A DNA stretch of 12,797 bases, taken from positions 1 through 12,797 of the forward strand of contig CAQGLR010000066.1 of the NCBI GenBank assembly GCA_948794795.1, given 5' to 3'. Origin of the DNA: an uncultured Lachnospiraceae bacterium. Lineage in GTDB: Bacteria > Bacillota > Clostridia > Lachnospirales > Lachnospiraceae. This document shows positions 5,412 to 12,074 of this stretch, piece by piece (the first letter of the stretch is position 1; each line of letters opens with the position of its first letter). A program made the translations under genes and the position numbers. The notes beneath the pieces were generated by a model. It was not told the DNA's origin. It saw only the letters and a list, made by a program, of their open reading frames with translations, and made no database searches.

Positions 5412-7676
5412 TTAAATATTTATTACAAAATCCTGTTTTGAATATTTGCCAAGTTCTGTTTTTAAACTTTCCCATTCACTGTAAATATCACTCATTTCAT
5501 TAACATCATTAAATTCTTCTCCCCATACATAAGGGCAGTTCTCATAATACAGGGATTTCCATAAACCCTCTGCCCCCGTTCTCTCCATAACTGATGAAAA
5601 ACTAAGCCTGTCATAAAATTCTGTTATTACAGAAGAAAATATTCTATTAGGGTCGGTATAAATGCCAGAAAGCTCCTCATCAAGTTCCTCACAAGTTTCT
5701 TTTATTCCTACATAAAGGTTCTTGTATGCTTCATTTGCTTGTTTACTGGTATTACCTAAAAAATCTGGACGATTCCTATTATTTTCAGATTCAAGCCGTT
5801 GGGAACAAAAACGGACTTTGTGCATTAAAAAGCCCCTTACTGTCAGTTTAAAGTTAGTTAATACATTAAATGCTGTTTTAAACTGTCTGTAAATATCCTT
5901 TTTAAAAATCTGGTCTATAACAGCATAAGAAAGCCATTCTGCCCTTGGAAGGTTTTCATCAACTGGCACAATATACTTCATCCTGCCACCATCATCTTCA
6001 GCAAAAATATTTACAATATCCTCTTTTATTTCATTAATCATCTTATCAAAAATTTCTTCATCAATATCTAAAAATTTTTCTGTAAAATCTGTACGCATTT
6101 TATCTAAATGGTATTCATATACACTTGTTGCCCCATGGTCACCTCCACCTTTCAGTTCCTCTTCAAGTTCGTTTATATCTGGTACGCATTTCTTGGCATC
6201 TTCCAGAATATTTTCAATACATTTTTGAAATGGCTTACACTTTTTTCCAGACTCTCCTTTCCATTTATTTCTATATTCCTTTAATTTTCTCATTAATTTC
6301 TGGTTATAGAAAGAATACCATCTTTTATCAACAAATTCTGTTACATTTATTATATTTTTCACTTCACTTGTTAATATACCCTGGATTATTTTCTGTATAT
6401 TCTCATATTCATGGTGCAGGGAAGCTGCCATATTATTTAAGTCTGTAACCAGCCCTCTGTCTATAGCATCCATATTTGCAGTTAATGTAGAAAGAACCAT
6501 ATGTAAAAACTGGTTATTTACTTTTTCTGTATCAGCAACATTTACTATATCATGTCCTGCCAGACCGGTGAATTTTCTTATTTTGGCTTCTACTGCTTCA
6601 CAACGGTCATGATTATTACCATATATAGTATCTTTATCTGTTTCATTAATAAGCCAGAACAGCCACTTACCCATATTCCTGCCCTTAAAGTTCTCTTCAA
6701 GCTTACAATATAATTTCCTATCATCATCATCAAACTTTCCAGTACCAACTTCCGGACGCTTTATAATAATTGCAGCATCACTATCTTTTGCAACCGTATC
6801 AAGCATTGCTTTTTCAATTCCGAGGGATGTATCACCAAGCCCTATTGTATCTTGTAATACAATTTTTCCTGCATCTGCATAGTTAAATTCACAGGATATT
6901 TCTGCTTTTTCTACTGCAAGGTATTTATAATAGTCTTCCCTGTCCGGGCTTCCTTCACTTTTGCCATTATGCTGTGCAACGAATGTCTTTATTTCCTCTG
7001 GTTCTGTAACAGTAACATGCTTTCCAACATAAGGACTCCACTCATCGAAATATTTTATGTATTTTTCCAGATGTTCCAACCGGGCTATCTGGGCATCTGA
7101 TGCTATCTTCCTTTTTATCTCATCTATATCCAGCCTTGCTATTTCCTGGAATGAAGATATCTTTTTTTCATCTTTTCCAATTATTTCATCCAGATACCTT
7201 TGTACACACTGTATCATGTCAACTTCCTTTTTAAAAGTTATATCTGCCCTTAAAGTACCACCTTTTACATTTTTAATCATAGATGTTGCACCAGTACAAT
7301 CTGATGTATCAAAAGCTGGTATTACTTCATTGCTAAGACCGCTTATTGTCTGGAGAAGTTTTGATTTTCCCTGTCTTGCTCCTCCGATTACCGCAATATT
7401 AATAGTTTTTCTTGAAAAACGCTCCTCTATGTTCCTGAAAGCTTCCCTTAGTTTAGCCTGTTTTAACTGGAATGAATGTAAATCAATCTGTTGTATACAT
7501 TCCAGGCTTTCATTACTTAATTTTAGCTTATTATTATTTAACATTTTATCCTTTTGTTCCTGGAGCTTATTTAAGCCTGAACATATTTCTTCTATATGCT
7601 CATTCTGCTTTCTGATTATTTCTACTTTCTCATTTCTTCTTTGAATAATAATATCCACATCATTTGCAATAGACAT
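5412..7676 (-). CDS. Large dynamin-like GTPase (754 aa)
   Basis: A large GTPase with dynamin-like architecture. Residues 10-90 are coiled-coil-like. Walker A is GGARQGKS (98-105), followed by a switch I threonine in DCTGAT (126-131) as in dynamin-superfamily proteins. G3 is DTIG (276-279). The G4 position has NETD (344-347), where canonical G4 is NKxD, so the lysine is replaced. Residues 410-754 are helical and charged, as in stalk/middle regions, with a glycine-rich break (KGGGDHG, about 509-515) that may be a hinge. No membrane helix is obvious. The ATG at 7676 has an AAGGA site 11 bases upstream. It is the first gene of the operon, driven by the promoter at 7862-7890. Known relatives remodel or bind membranes, or act in phage defence. 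A defensive or stress role here is inference. Confidence 0.9.
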   Translation of the reverse strand: MSIANDVDIIIQRRNEKVEIIRKQNEHIEEICSGLNKLQEQKDKMLNNNKLKLSNESLECIQQIDLHSFQLKQAKLREAFRNIEERFSRKTINIAVIGGARQGKSKLLQTISGLSNEVIPAFDTSDCTGATSMIKNVKGGTLRADITFKKEVDMIQCVQRYLDEIIGKDEKKISSFQEIARLDIDEIKRKIASDAQIARLEHLEKYIKYFDEWSPYVGKHVTVTEPEEIKTFVAQHNGKSEGSPDREDYYKYLAVEKAEISCEFNYADAGKIVLQDTIGLGDTSLGIEKAMLDTVAKDSDAAIIIKRPEVGTGKFDDDDRKLYCKLEENFKGRNMGKWLFWLINETDKDTIYGNNHDRCEAVEAKIRKFTGLAGHDIVNVADTEKVNNQFLHMVLSTLTANMDAIDRGLVTDLNNMAASLHHEYENIQKIIQGILTSEVKNIINVTEFVDKRWYSFYNQKLMRKLKEYRNKWKGESGKKCKPFQKCIENILEDAKKCVPDINELEEELKGGGDHGATSVYEYHLDKMRTDFTEKFLDIDEEIFDKMINEIKEDIVNIFAEDDGGRMKYIVPVDENLPRAEWLSYAVIDQIFKKDIYRQFKTAFNVLTNFKLTVRGFLMHKVRFCSQRLESENNRNRPDFLGNTSKQANEAYKNLYVGIKETCEELDEELSGIYTDPNRIFSSVITEFYDRLSFSSVMERTGAEGLWKSLYYENCPYVWGEEFNDVNEMSDIYSEWESLKTELGKYSKQDFVINI

Positions 7677-7855
7677 CTTAACACCATTCCTTTCATGTAT
7701 TATATATACCAGCTTCTATGGTTTCATAATAATCAATTAACAATAAAGCAGTTTATGCTACTATACTTACTATTCTTATGGTTTTTGGCAATCCTGCCTT
7801 TGATAATACAATAAATACCATATATTACTACAACTTATATATTTTTCTTATGTAA
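7677..7855 (-). other. Long 5' leader of the GTPase operon (about 180 nt)
   Basis: Between the predicted transcription start (about 7855) and the GTPase ATG lie about 180 bases with no convincing gene. A 22-codon frame (7821-7753) lacks a ribosome site. A short GGCA/TGCC hairpin occurs at 7787-7798. A second TATAAT lies at 7704-7699 but is too close to the ribosome site to be a comfortable start. The leader could carry post-transcriptional control, but no riboswitch fold is recognised. Confidence 0.4.
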
Positions 7856-7861
7856 GCTTAT

Positions 7862-7890
7862 ATTATAGTCATTTTAATGACTATAGTCAA
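7862..7890 (-). promoter_or_regulatory. Near-consensus SigA promoter of the GTPase operon
   Basis: On the minus strand, TTGACT (7890-7885) and TATAAT (7867-7862) are 17 bases apart. This is the best-scoring promoter in the window by eye. Such a strong promoter without control would give constant expression, and the operator within its spacer supplies that control. Confidence 0.82.
7864..7885. promoter_or_regulatory. Palindromic operator overlapping the GTPase promoter
   Basis: Arms TATAGTCATT (7864-7873) and AATGACTATA (7876-7885) are perfectly complementary with a two-base centre. The palindrome fills the spacer and touches both the -10 and -35 hexamers. A third half-site, TATAGTCAA, follows at 7882-7890. 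The geometry is that of a repressor site. The divergent 72-residue Cro/C1-type protein, whose gene begins 58 bases away, is the obvious candidate and may also repress itself. Confidence 0.72.
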
Positions 7891-7942
7891 GCTTATTTTT
7901 ATACAATATTCTTTTTTTATACCTTTTAATAAGGAGAAAAAA

Positions 7943-8161
7943 ATGATTGAATATAGCCCATTCTGGAAAACCTTAAAAAAATCAAAAGAAACTACATATA
8001 CCCTAATTAAAGTGCATCATATATCTAGTGCCACAATAGATAAATTACGAAAAAACAAACCTATTAATACTACTACATTAAATGATTTATGCCGTATTCT
8101 TAATTGCAGGCTTGAAGATATTGCTTGTTATATACCTTCTGATAATGACCAGGTGCTTTGA
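7943..8161 (+). CDS. Small Cro/C1-type repressor-like protein (72 aa)
   Basis: A one-domain DNA-binding protein. The HTH of the YozG/HTH_26 kind spans about residues 8-62: FWKTLKKSKETTYTLIK, then ISSATIDKLRKNKPINTTTL, then NDLCRILNCRLEDIACY. The start is ATG 7943, with AAGGAG six bases upstream; the frame runs further upstream to 7877 but would cross the operator. The gene is divergent from the large GTPase gene, next to the palindrome that covers the GTPase promoter. The likely role is repression of the GTPase operon and possibly of itself. The fold is visible; the target is inferred from the operator. Confidence 0.88.
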   Translation: MIEYSPFWKTLKKSKETTYTLIKVHHISSATIDKLRKNKPINTTTLNDLCRILNCRLEDIACYIPSDNDQVL

Positions 8162-8423
8162 TTATTGTAACAAGCTATTTCTTTTACAATCATTTCCACC
8201 CATAACATATGTTGCAAAAAACTACAAACGATGCCTTTTCATTAGTATCATTAAAGCCCGTTCCAAAAACTTTTACTTTATATCCAGCTCCCTTTTGCTG
8301 TTTTTTGCCTTTATTAATTTTATAACTCCGCTTATAATTGAACCAACTTCGGTCAATACTAAAAATGTTGTTATTATGTACATAAACTATCTGCTATCCA
8401 TACTATACTGCTCCTTACTTTAG
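8148..8423 (+). CDS. Possible small membrane protein (91 aa), doubtful
   Basis: An open frame from ATG 8148 overlaps the end of the 72-residue regulator by 14 bases. It encodes a basic N-terminal half (KNYKRCLFISIIKARSKN) and two hydrophobic stretches (FYFISSSLLLFFAFINFI; VVIMYINYLLSILYCSLL). There is no ribosome site before the ATG, and hydrophobic frames arise easily in such AT-rich DNA. A small membrane partner of the regulator is possible. I would not rely on it without conservation. Confidence 0.25.
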   Translation, partial: TRCFDYCNKLFLLQSFPPITYVAKNYKRCLFISIIKARSKNFYFISSSLLLFFAFINFITPLIIEPTSVNTKNVVIMYINYLLSILYCSLL

Positions 8424-8461
8424 GAAAATATCCTGACTGTACTGCCAAAAATATTTTTCCT
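8422..8461 (+). terminator. Weak hairpin downstream of the small repressor gene
   Basis: AGGAAAATAT (8422-8431) pairs with ATATTTTTCCT (about 8451-8461), with one bulge and a long loop. It could terminate the repressor transcript, but there is no T-run after it. Confidence 0.3.
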
Positions 8462-8515
8462 GAATTTCATTATTTTATAGTATACATTATTAAAAAACTA
8501 ATTTCATTCTCTGTC

Positions 8516-8532
8516 AGTGTTTTTTTTACACT
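8516..8532. promoter_or_regulatory. AGTGT/ACACT inverted repeat at the -35 of the HTH-kinase promoter
   Basis: AGTGT (8516-8520) and ACACT (8528-8532) flank seven T residues and touch the -35 hexamer. It may be an operator for the HTH protein that follows. Confidence 0.35.
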
Positions 8533-8560
8533 TGCAATTATAAAAATTTGTGTATATAAT
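8532..8560 (+). promoter_or_regulatory. SigA-type promoter of the HTH-kinase cassette
   Basis: TTGCAA (8532-8537) and TATAAT (8555-8560) are separated by 17 bases. The predicted leader is about 28 bases and includes AGAGGT before ATG 8595. The rest of 8424-8531 shows nothing else I can support. Confidence 0.65.
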
Positions 8561-8594
8561 AAGAAAAATCTATAATAACAGAGGTTATACCATA

Positions 8595-9026
8595 ATGAAT
8601 AAAGAAAAAACTACTTTAACAACTGATGAAATTTTAAAAAGACTGGTCCAGAATGAACCCGTTTCTAAAGAAGAAATTGACTTTGTTACACCTAAACAAT
8701 TAAAGAACCTTCTTCATTATGACATTACTAAAAATTCTAAATATAGTATTAACCAGATAGCAACAGAATGTAATATTACACCCTCACATCTTTCAGACTT
8801 TCTGAATGACAAAAAAAATATGAACCGTGATAAAATACTATCCCTGCTAATTGTCCTTGGTTATGATATAACAAAAACCAGGCAATTTTTAACCGGATTA
8901 GGATATAATGGACTATATACAAGAAATGTACGTGACTTTATTATATTAAATGGAATTAAAGATAAACTCCCACTTGATAAAATTAATGAAAAACTAAAGG
9001 AAGGTTTTGAAGATACACTATGTTAG
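8595..9026 (+). CDS. HTH protein coupled to the kinase gene (143 aa)
   Basis: An XRE-like HTH lies at about residues 50-82 (YSINQIATECNITPSHLSDFL, with NDKKNMNRDKIL). It is preceded by a helical segment (residues 10-45) and followed by a conserved-looking tail (90-143): GYDITKTRQFLTGLGY, LYTRNVRDFIILNGI and a final short helix pair. That tail resembles a C-terminal module seen in HTH proteins next to bacterial Ser/Thr kinases, where an R-D-x-I-I core recurs. The start is ATG 8595 with an AGAGGT site; a frame open to 8550 has no such site. Its stop overlaps the kinase start by seven bases (ATGTTAG), so the two are translationally coupled. It may bind DNA and be a substrate or partner of the kinase; this is inference. 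Confidence 0.85.
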   Translation: MNKEKTTLTTDEILKRLVQNEPVSKEEIDFVTPKQLKNLLHYDITKNSKYSINQIATECNITPSHLSDFLNDKKNMNRDKILSLLIVLGYDITKTRQFLTGLGYNGLYTRNVRDFIILNGIKDKLPLDKINEKLKEGFEDTLC

Positions 9027-10264
9027 AAAATACTTTAGAACAATTTAAAACAGATTTATCTCCATACATAGATTTTGAACTTATTGACTGTCTGAATGAA
9101 AACTGTAGTGAATACAAAGAATACCATATATACCTTGCAGATATAAAAAAAGAATATTTAAACCTTGTTCCAGACCATAGCAGTATTATTTTAAAAGAAC
9201 TTCCAAAAGAATACCTTTCTTTATATAATATTATATCTAACAACTGGAGTCCTTATTTAGAAACGGTATATGGTACTTTTTCTTCTGAGAAATGCCATAA
9301 TTATTTTATTGCTATAAATGAATTTATTCCACGTCCATCTTCTTTAAATTACCACCCACCCAGCCCTGGACTTACAGTTAATACACGCTCGCTGTCTTTA
9401 GAACAGTATATCAGAAGTTTCGGCTGTCTGTCTGAAAAAGAGGCACTGGTCTTTTTTTACCAGTTATGTGATGCCGTTTCTGTACTACATCAGAACGGCT
9501 TTCAGCATGGGGATATATCACCACAGAATATACTTATGACTGACCGCTTTGAATGGGATAACTTTTTTGACCATATTCCTGGAATACATCATCAGATATC
9601 TATTAAACTTATTGATTTTGATATTGCAAATAAAATAAAAATGGAAAACCATACTGTAACACACGCATTTGGTACATTACCTTATACTGCGCCAGAAATT
9701 ATTGATTTTACTTATCCTACAGACCGGACAGACATTTACTCCCTTGGCTGTATATTTTATTTTATGCTGTCTGGTAACTCTCCAAAAGATAAAAATAAAA
9801 AGGAACTGCCAGATACATGTACTAAAGCCGCTAAAAATATTTTTAAAAATTGTACAGCAAATTATGAACTGCGCTACAAAAACCTCGCACAGTTAAAAAA
9901 AGACATTGAAATAGAATTACGTTATCCTGATAATTTTTTTTATAACATTATAAAACATACCCCAGGATTCCGTAGCAATAACTGTTTAAAAATTTTTTGT
10001 TCTTATATTATATCAACTTTTTATATACTTTGTATGGCAATGGGAGCTCCAGCGGAAAAAGAACCTGTTAAGACTTTCATCACTTGTGTACTTTTATATT
10101 TAGTAACAATAATAGCTATATTTGATACTTTTCATATTGGAAGATTGTTCCCAAAATACCAGAAAGCATATAATATATTTCCTATAATAAAATTTTTTGC
10201 CCGTTTTATAGTATTAATAATAGGGTATTTACTTATATGTATTATTTGCATCTTATTAGAGTAA
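9020..10264 (+). CDS. Membrane-anchored Ser/Thr protein kinase-like protein (414 aa)
   Basis: A protein-kinase fold with membrane helices. The ATP-binding lysine is probably Lys59 (SIILKEL). The catalytic loop is HGDISPQN (163-170, Asp165 and Asn170). The metal-binding aspartate is Asp199 in LIDFD, where DFG has become DFD. APE is at 224-226, TDIYSLG at 237-243 and the structural Arg286 follows. The usual glycine-rich loop is not clear in the N-lobe. All core catalytic residues except the loop glycines are present, so activity is likely but not certain. After the kinase domain (about 20-300), three hydrophobic segments (about 323-341, 351-369, 392-412) anchor it, leaving the kinase in the cytoplasm. 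It starts inside the end of the HTH gene. HGD in place of HRD is common in divergent bacterial kinases. Substrates could include the HTH protein or the GTPases; this is inference. Confidence 0.9.
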   Translation: MLENTLEQFKTDLSPYIDFELIDCLNENCSEYKEYHIYLADIKKEYLNLVPDHSSIILKELPKEYLSLYNIISNNWSPYLETVYGTFSSEKCHNYFIAINEFIPRPSSLNYHPPSPGLTVNTRSLSLEQYIRSFGCLSEKEALVFFYQLCDAVSVLHQNGFQHGDISPQNILMTDRFEWDNFFDHIPGIHHQISIKLIDFDIANKIKMENHTVTHAFGTLPYTAPEIIDFTYPTDRTDIYSLGCIFYFMLSGNSPKDKNKKELPDTCTKAAKNIFKNCTANYELRYKNLAQLKKDIEIELRYPDNFFYNIIKHTPGFRSNNCLKIFCSYIISTFYILCMAMGAPAEKEPVKTFITCVLLYLVTIIAIFDTFHIGRLFPKYQKAYNIFPIIKFFARFIVLIIGYLLICIICILLE

Positions 10265-10317
10265 ATATTAAAATTATTTATTGTTATATAATATAAAAAT
10301 GAAGAGGATATTTAACT

Positions 10318-10563
10318 ATGGAAGATTTTAAAAAAATCATAGACAAACAACAAGCATATGAGTATATAAAGGCTAGCCATTATTATCCACCACAGCTTTA
10401 TAAGAATACATATGCCGATAACATCAGACAAAATATATACCAACTCTTAAAAAAGAGAAAAAATATAAAAAATACCAATTTAATAGCTATATGTATTTGG
10501 ATATCTGGTTTATTTTCCTTTTTATTATTCTTTATAATATTTTTGTTATTTGTTTATATTTAA
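10318..10563 (+). CDS. Small membrane protein downstream of the kinase (81 aa)
   Basis: I do not recognise a family. The first 50 residues are charged and tyrosine-rich (EDFKKIIDKQQAYEYIK, then SHYYPPQLYKNTYADNIRQ, then LKKRKNIKN). They are followed by one long or two short hydrophobic helices (about 54-81, LIAICIWISGLFSFLLFFIIFLLFVY) running to the C-terminus. The basic KKRKNIKN before the helix predicts a cytoplasmic N-terminus, like a tail anchor. A GAGGA site is about 10 bases before the ATG. It lies 53 bases after the kinase stop on the same strand and is probably co-transcribed, as a membrane partner or phosphorylation target. The role is inferred. Confidence 0.7.
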   Translation: MEDFKKIIDKQQAYEYIKASHYYPPQLYKNTYADNIRQNIYQLLKKRKNIKNTNLIAICIWISGLFSFLLFFIIFLLFVYI

Positions 10564-10578
10564 CTATGTTTATTTTAC

Positions 10579-10600
10579 AATTATATATATAATTATTTTT
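10579..10600 (+). terminator. Possible weak terminator of the kinase cassette
   Basis: A perfect 16-base palindrome (AATTATAT with ATATAATT) is followed by ATTTTT, 15 bases after the stop of the small membrane protein gene. The stem has no G-C pair, so its strength is doubtful. Confidence 0.35.
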
Positions 10601-10897
10601 ATACAATATAATATTATTTATACTATTAATATTAGAGATATTTTATATATTTTTAATATGTATAGTTTCTTTCATATATTACATATGCCAGTTTTGTGTA
10701 ATAACAAAAATATATATTATTTTTTATATCAGTCTAACCATATGTATTTAAACTCTATTGTTCTGATACAATAAAACTTTCTTTTCAATAATTTGTATCA
10801 AATATTTCATTGTTGTAAAATAAATATTTGGTTACAAAAGAATCATTAATATAGTTTGTTGAAAACAACAGTTATTTCTATTAATTCTTAAAATACC

Positions 10898-10917
10898 AAT
10901 TGCTTTGCGGCAATTTT
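10898..10917. other. Short hairpin AATTGC/GCAATT
   Basis: Six-base arms AATTGC (10898-10903) and GCAATT (10910-10915) enclose a six-base loop and are followed by two T. It may be a weak terminator or chance. Confidence 0.25.
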
Positions 10918-10976
10918 AAAAGTTCTTTATAAATATTTTTATCTTATTAATACGTGTATTTATATTATAGATACTT

Positions 10977-10985
10977 CCCCCCCCC
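10977..10985. repeat. Run of nine C in AT-rich DNA
   Basis: An uninterrupted C9 run abuts the left direct repeat of the MITE-like element. Homopolymers of this length are prone to slippage. It is not inside a gene here. Confidence 0.9.
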
Positions 10986-10986
10986 A

Positions 10987-11123
10987 GGAATACACGAGGG
11001 CACTGAAAAAGCCGATATCTGCCTAACGAAGACACAATATATGTGTATTTTACAAACTAACAGTTCTACATATTGTGTTCTTCTTTAGGTAATTTGGACT
11101 TTTTCAGCGGCCTCGGAATACAC
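10987..11123. mobile_element. MITE-like element (119 bp) flanked by 9-bp direct repeats
   Basis: Direct repeats GGAATACAC (10987-10995 and 11115-11123) bracket a 119-bp segment with terminal inverted repeats. The left end is GAGGGCACTGAAAAAG. The right end, read in reverse, is GAGGCCGCTGAAAAAG, with two mismatches in 16. Inner arms CCTAACGAAGA-CACAATAT and CCTAAAGAAGAACACAATAT also pair, so the whole unit can fold into a long hairpin. It has no coding capacity. The pattern is that of a non-autonomous transposon moved by an insertion-sequence transposase encoded elsewhere. The direct repeats would be its target duplication. An alternative is a terminator-like hairpin, but the flanking repeats argue for transposition. 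Confidence 0.8.
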
Positions 11124-11164
11124 TTATGGTATGATTAGGATAACCAGGAAAGGGGGCATCTGTC

Positions 11165-11980
11165 ATGCAATATATACCACCAATACCAATAGGTATAGAA
11201 TTTTATAAAACAATGATAAGTGAAGGCTACTATTATATAGATAAAACCTTGTTAATACGTGATTTACTGGCACAAAAAAATACAGTTACATTATTTACAC
11301 GTCCAAGGCGTTTCTGAAAAACATTAGCCCAGAGCATGTTAAAAACTTTTTTTGAAAAAGAAATGCTTCCAGATGGGACAGTTGCAAATAATTCTGTATA
11401 CTTTCAGGGAAAAAAGATTATGGAAGCAGGAGAAGAATATACAAAACATATGGGATAATATCCAGTAATATTCCTGTCATTAAAATCTGCTAAACAGCCA
11501 GCATTTGGGACAACTTCCGAAAAATTACAGAAAGAACTTATCAAAGAATACAGACGGCATAGCTATATAATGGAAGGGGATTTCCTGCTTCCATCCGAAA
11601 AAAAGGAATTTCTTTCTTTAATGGAAGGGACAGCACCAATGTCTGAATACTGCACAGCATTGCAGACTTTATCAAAATTTCTTGAAATATACCATAAACA
11701 GAAAACAATCATACTTATTGATGAATATGATGTACCACTTGAAAATGCTTATTTCAATGGTTTTTATGATGAGATGGTTTCCTTTATCCGCTCACTGTTT
11801 GAATCCGCATTAAAAACAAATGAAAGCCTTAAATTTGCTGTGATTACAGGGCTTAATAATTTAAAGGTAGTTTCTGTATTAGATGAAAGTTATGCAGAAT
11901 ATTTTGGGTTTACACAGAATGAAGTTGACAGTTTTCTTGAAGATTATGGTATAAGATGTCTGCTAAATGCCACAATATAA
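11165..11980 (+). pseudogene. Degenerate AAA-ATPase-like gene (AAA-ATPase/PD-(D/E)XK nuclease family remnant)
   Basis: The frame from ATG 11165 (with an AGGAAAGGGGG site) reads as the N-terminus of the AAA-ATPase-like family common in gut clostridia: IPIGIEFYKTMISEGYYYIDK and TLFTRPRRF. It is broken by in-frame TGA at 11315-11317, exactly where family members have the Walker A glycine of RRFGKT, and by TAA at 11456-11458. The rest stays in frame: Walker B is IILIDEYD, then FAVITG is followed at once by LNNLKVV. Family members carry about 12 residues (of the type CLRISKESIFTG) between these, so a short in-frame deletion is likely near 11846-11851. The frame ends at 11980, soon after FGFTQNEV. 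The remaining C-terminal part, including the nuclease-like domain, is absent. The protein would not be functional. It is unrelated to the GTPase system except by proximity. Confidence 0.88.
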
Positions 11981-12074
11981 AATTTGTATACCAAAGCTTC
12001 ATTTATGACAAAGGTTTTTGAAATGCCAACCAGAATGTCTACCAAGGACGTTTTTTGAAGTGTTTTAAAAATTA
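11981..12074 (+). other. Residual sequence between pseudogene and tRNA terminator
   Basis: After the pseudogene stop the same frame continues for about 25 codons (including MTKVFEMPTRMSTKDVF) to a TGA. I do not recognise it. It may be decayed sequence and shows no ribosome site. Confidence 0.3.

Larger units (their letters stand above)
10564..10976. other. Extremely AT-rich gene-free stretch
   Basis: About 410 bases with very few G or C. One frame (10550-10774) is merely low-complexity Ile/Tyr/Phe/Asn and has no ribosome site. Apart from the two weak hairpins listed separately, no gene, RNA or repeat array is visible. Confidence 0.6.

Noticed and set aside
5389..5475. 29-residue N-terminal extension of the second GTPase
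   Set aside because: It overlaps the end of the large GTPase and lacks a ribosome site. ATG 5388 has GAGGAGAG just upstream.
7057..7644. 195-codon plus-strand open frame inside the large GTPase gene
   Set aside because: It is antisense to a clear GTPase with conserved motifs. The Ser/Phe/Ile-rich translation is a shadow of the minus-strand codons.
7699..7727. TATAAT with TTTCAT-type -35 close to the large GTPase start
   Set aside because: The start would fall on the ribosome site and the -35 is poor. The promoter at 7862-7890 is far stronger.
7753..7821. 22-codon minus-strand leader peptide frame
   Set aside because: There is no ribosome site and no attenuator-like structure after it, so it is too weak to list as a gene.
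10550..10774. 74-codon plus-strand frame in the AT-rich gap
   Set aside because: It is low-complexity Ile/Tyr/Phe/Asn with no ribosome site, as expected by chance in DNA this AT-rich.
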